Origin: Cetobacterium somerae
GTDB lineage: Bacteria > Fusobacteriota > Fusobacteriia > Fusobacteriales > Fusobacteriaceae
DNA length: 64,000 bases
NCBI RefSeq assembly: GCF_022430525.1
Contig: NZ_CP092519.1
Location: forward strand, 124,001 to 188,000
Direction: 5' to 3'
This document shows, piece by piece, positions 61,974-64,000 of this stretch. Each line of letters begins with the position of its first letter. Positions within the stretch are counted from its first letter, which is position 1. The position numbers were made by a program, and so were the translations under genes. The notes beneath the pieces were generated by a model that saw only the letters and a list, made by a program, of their open reading frames with translations, was not told the DNA's origin and searched no databases.

Positions 61974-62998
61974 AATATTTAATAAATGGTGGATGTGGTT
62001 TTTTAGGAAGTAATATGGCAGAATACTATTTAAATAAAGGAGACGAAGTAATAGTATTTGATAATCTTTATAGATTTGGTTCAGAAAAAAACTTAGAATG
62101 GTTAAATGAATTAAATAAAAACTTTAAATTTATAAAAGGTGATATTAGAAATATATATGAAATAGAAAAAGTTATTCAAGAAGAAAAACCAGATGTAATT
62201 TTCCATTTTGCTGGACAGGTAGCAATGACAACATCAATAGAAAATCCTTATTTTGATTTTGAAGTAAATACAAAAGGGGTAATAAATGTGTTGGAGAGTG
62301 TAAGAAAGTATTCTCCAGAAACAATTGTTTGCTTCTCTTCTACAAATAAGGTATATGGAGATTTTGAGTATATTAATTTTAAAGAGGAAGGGTTAAGATA
62401 TATACCCGAAGGATTTGAAAATGGTTTTGATGAGATGACTCATTTAGATTTCCATTCTCCATATGGTTGTTCAAAAGGAGCAGCAGATCAATATATGTTA
62501 GATTACGCAAGAATATTTGGTTTAAAAACAATAGTTTTTAGACATTCATCTATTTTTGGGGGAAGACAATTTGCAACAAAAGATCAAGGATGGGTTGGAT
62601 GGTTTTGTCAAAAAGCTTATGAGATAAAAAATAATTTAAATAAAGAAAAGTTTACTATTTCTGGAACTGGAAAACAAGTTAGAGATATACTTTTTTCATC
62701 TGATTTAATGGAGTGCTATAGACTTGCTATAAAGAATATAGATAAAACAAAAGGTCAAGTTTATAATATTGGTGGTGGAATGTCTAATAGTTATTCATTA
62801 TTAGAGCTATTCAAAGAGTTAGAAAATGAATTAGATATAAAAATGGATTATGAAGAACTCCCTTGGAGAGAGTCAGATCAAAAAGTATTTGTTGCAGATA
62901 TATCTAAGGCCAAAAGAGATTTTGGATGGGAGCCTAAAGTAGATAAAAAAAATGGTTTATTATCAATGTATAAATGGGTAGAAAGAATAAATGAGTAA
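61970..62998 (+). CDS. rfbE: CDP-paratose 2-epimerase (CDP-tyvelose synthase)
   Basis: 342 residues, very close in pattern to Salmonella RfbE: NGGCGFLGSNMAEYY, FHFAGQVAMTTSIENP, FSSTNKVYGDFEY, LDFHSPYGCSKGAADQYM, RIFGLKTIVFRHSS, KDQGWVGWFCQKAYEIK, ISGTGKQVRDILFSS and ESDQKVFVADISKAK. It inverts C2 of CDP-paratose to give CDP-tyvelose, an immunodominant 3,6-dideoxyhexose. Start overlaps the upstream stop by 4 bp (ATGA). Its end overlaps the flippase start by 8 bp. Confidence 0.94.
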   Translation: MKYLINGGCGFLGSNMAEYYLNKGDEVIVFDNLYRFGSEKNLEWLNELNKNFKFIKGDIRNIYEIEKVIQEEKPDVIFHFAGQVAMTTSIENPYFDFEVNTKGVINVLESVRKYSPETIVCFSSTNKVYGDFEYINFKEEGLRYIPEGFENGFDEMTHLDFHSPYGCSKGAADQYMLDYARIFGLKTIVFRHSSIFGGRQFATKDQGWVGWFCQKAYEIKNNLNKEKFTISGTGKQVRDILFSSDLMECYRLAIKNIDKTKGQVYNIGGGMSNSYSLLELFKELENELDIKMDYEELPWRESDQKVFVADISKAKRDFGWEPKVDKKNGLLSMYKWVERINE

Positions 62999-64000
62999 TT
63001 TAAAAAAAAATTTTATATATACATCAATTTACAATTTAATAAATATAATAGTACCATTTATTTTGTTACCTTATATTGCTAGAGTATTAGGAAAAGAGAA
63101 TTTAGGAATAAATTCTTATACAAACTCAATAACTCAATATTTTTTATTGATGTCAATGTTAGGAATAAATTTGTATGGAACCAGAGAAATATCTTATATA
63201 AAAGATGATAAAAAAAAATTAAATATAACTATAATAGATTTATATTTAGTAAAAATATTCTCGACCTTATTTGCGTTTATATTCTTTTTAATTTTTATAA
63301 GATATCAACCTGTAAATCTAAAAAATTATTTATATATATATTCTTTAAGTTTTTTGACAAACCTATTGGATATAACATGGTTTTTTCAAGGTATCGAAGA
63401 TTTTAAAAAAATAAGTATCAGAAATATAATTTTTAAGTTATTAACATTAATATTAATACTAATTTTTGTAAGACATAAAAATGATTTAAATAAATATATA
63501 TATATAACTATATTGGGAAATATATTTGGACAAGTTACAATGTACACTTATATTTTAGAAAAAGTAGATTTTTCTATTTATGAAATTAACTTAAAAAGAT
63601 TAGTTTATCATTTAAAAAGAAATTTAAAATTATTTATATTACAAATAGCGGTACAAATTTATTTATATCTAGATAAAGTTATGTTAGGGTATTATGGACA
63701 ATATATCCAAGCAGGTTATTATGATATAGCTCAGCAAATAGTTAGACTAGGATTAGTCATAAGTGGTACGCTAAGCACTGTAATGTTACCTAAAATTTCA
63801 AGCTTAGTTTCTAATAAGAGGTATGATGAAATAAAATTAAATATAGGAAATGCTTTAGAATTTGTTATAACAATATCTTTTCCATTAATTTTTGGTTTGT
63901 TATCAATAAATCAAGAGTTTATAAAATGGTTTTTTGGAAGTGAATATTTAGGAGTTTCAAGTATAATCTCAATATTATCAGTAATATTATTAATTATACC
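62991..64000 (+). CDS. wzx: Wzx O-antigen flippase (3' partial)
   Basis: The frame opens at ATG 62991 inside the end of rfbE and stays open to the window edge (336 codons and two bases). It begins SNLKKNFIYTSIYNLINIIV and continues PFILLPYIARVLGKENLGI, the pattern of the polysaccharide transporter (MATE-like, RfbX/Wzx) family: many hydrophobic spans, LLDITWFFQGIEDFKKI-type loop (here NLLDITWFFQGIEDF), and VMLGYYGQYIQAGYYDIAQ. It flips the undecaprenyl-linked O unit to the periplasm. The C-terminal part lies beyond the window. Confidence 0.9.
   Translation, partial: MSNLKKNFIYTSIYNLINIIVPFILLPYIARVLGKENLGINSYTNSITQYFLLMSMLGINLYGTREISYIKDDKKKLNITIIDLYLVKIFSTLFAFIFFLIFIRYQPVNLKNYLYIYSLSFLTNLLDITWFFQGIEDFKKISIRNIIFKLLTLILILIFVRHKNDLNKYIYITILGNIFGQVTMYTYILEKVDFSIYEINLKRLVYHLKRNLKLFILQIAVQIYLYLDKVMLGYYGQYIQAGYYDIAQQIVRLGLVISGTLSTVMLPKISSLVSNKRYDEIKLNIGNALEFVITISFPLIFGLLSINQEFIKWFFGSEYLGVSSIISILSVILLII

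Noticed and set aside
1-64000. tRNA or rRNA genes and insertion sequences
   Set aside because: I looked for clover-leaf T-arm strings, rRNA-like GC-richer blocks, transposase frames and terminal inverted repeats and found none that held up; small degraded elements could be missed by eye.

Overview
This window looks like chromosome from a low-GC, anaerobic, Gram-negative bacterium, most likely a member of the Fusobacteriota (Cetobacterium/Fusobacterium-like). DNA and codon use are very AT-rich and intergenic spaces are short. The proteins require an outer membrane: LPS/O-antigen genes, beta-barrel proteins ending in F, an autotransporter and an omptin protease. Metabolism points to amino-acid fermentation (aspartate decarboxylation/exchange, amino-acid antiporters, a Cys-type formate dehydrogenase). 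The assignment is inference from gene content; no rRNA or tRNA is present to confirm it.

Layout. 1-1720: 3' end of a SF2 helicase with a DUF3427 tail, then a MutT-type Nudix enzyme. 1754-6423 (minus): argH overlapping an NhaC-family antiporter, preceded by a YfcC/ArcD-type transporter. Both transporter genes carry the same leader RNA: promoter, conserved core of about 80 nt, intrinsic terminator. I could not match this RNA to a riboswitch class I know. 6844-9701 (plus): an NSS-family sodium symporter followed by a phosphatidylserine-decarboxylase-like enzyme with the long N-terminal extension also seen in PsiD-type amino-acid decarboxylases. 9821-15511: a 1896-residue surface protein with DUF11-like repeats and a C-terminal barrel. 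15577-25019: small GlsB/YeaQ membrane proteins, two small outer-membrane proteins, UV-damage endonuclease, the aspD-aspT pair and formate dehydrogenase. 25038-30933 (minus): a three-gene cyclic-di-GMP operon with different sensor domains. 31041-33687: a two-component system and a small secreted protein. 34039-35200: a QueD-like protein and a divergent Fur-family regulator around a near-perfect palindromic operator. 35250-39002: a lipoprotein-type autotransporter and an omptin-family protease.

39530-64000 is dominated by surface polysaccharide. Block A (39530-48309) holds LPS-core type glycosyltransferases, a heptose-kinase-like protein, acyltransferases and an O-antigen ligase. Block B (50582-64000, running off the end) is an O-antigen locus: chain-length regulator, initiating phosphosugar transferase, glycosyltransferases, EpsG-type polymerase, manC, then rfbH-rfbF-rfbG-rfbS-rfbE, which together specify CDP-tyvelose, and a Wzx flippase. 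Between the blocks, 48316-50447 holds a replication-initiator-like HTH protein, two small companions, 15-bp direct repeats and two divergent unknown genes, suggesting a plasmid or phage remnant.

Most promising for novelty: the duplicated leader RNA, the NSS/decarboxylase pair, the tyvelose O-antigen and omptin outside the usual enterobacteria, the Cys-less QueD-like protein under a Fur-type operator, and the replicon-like island.
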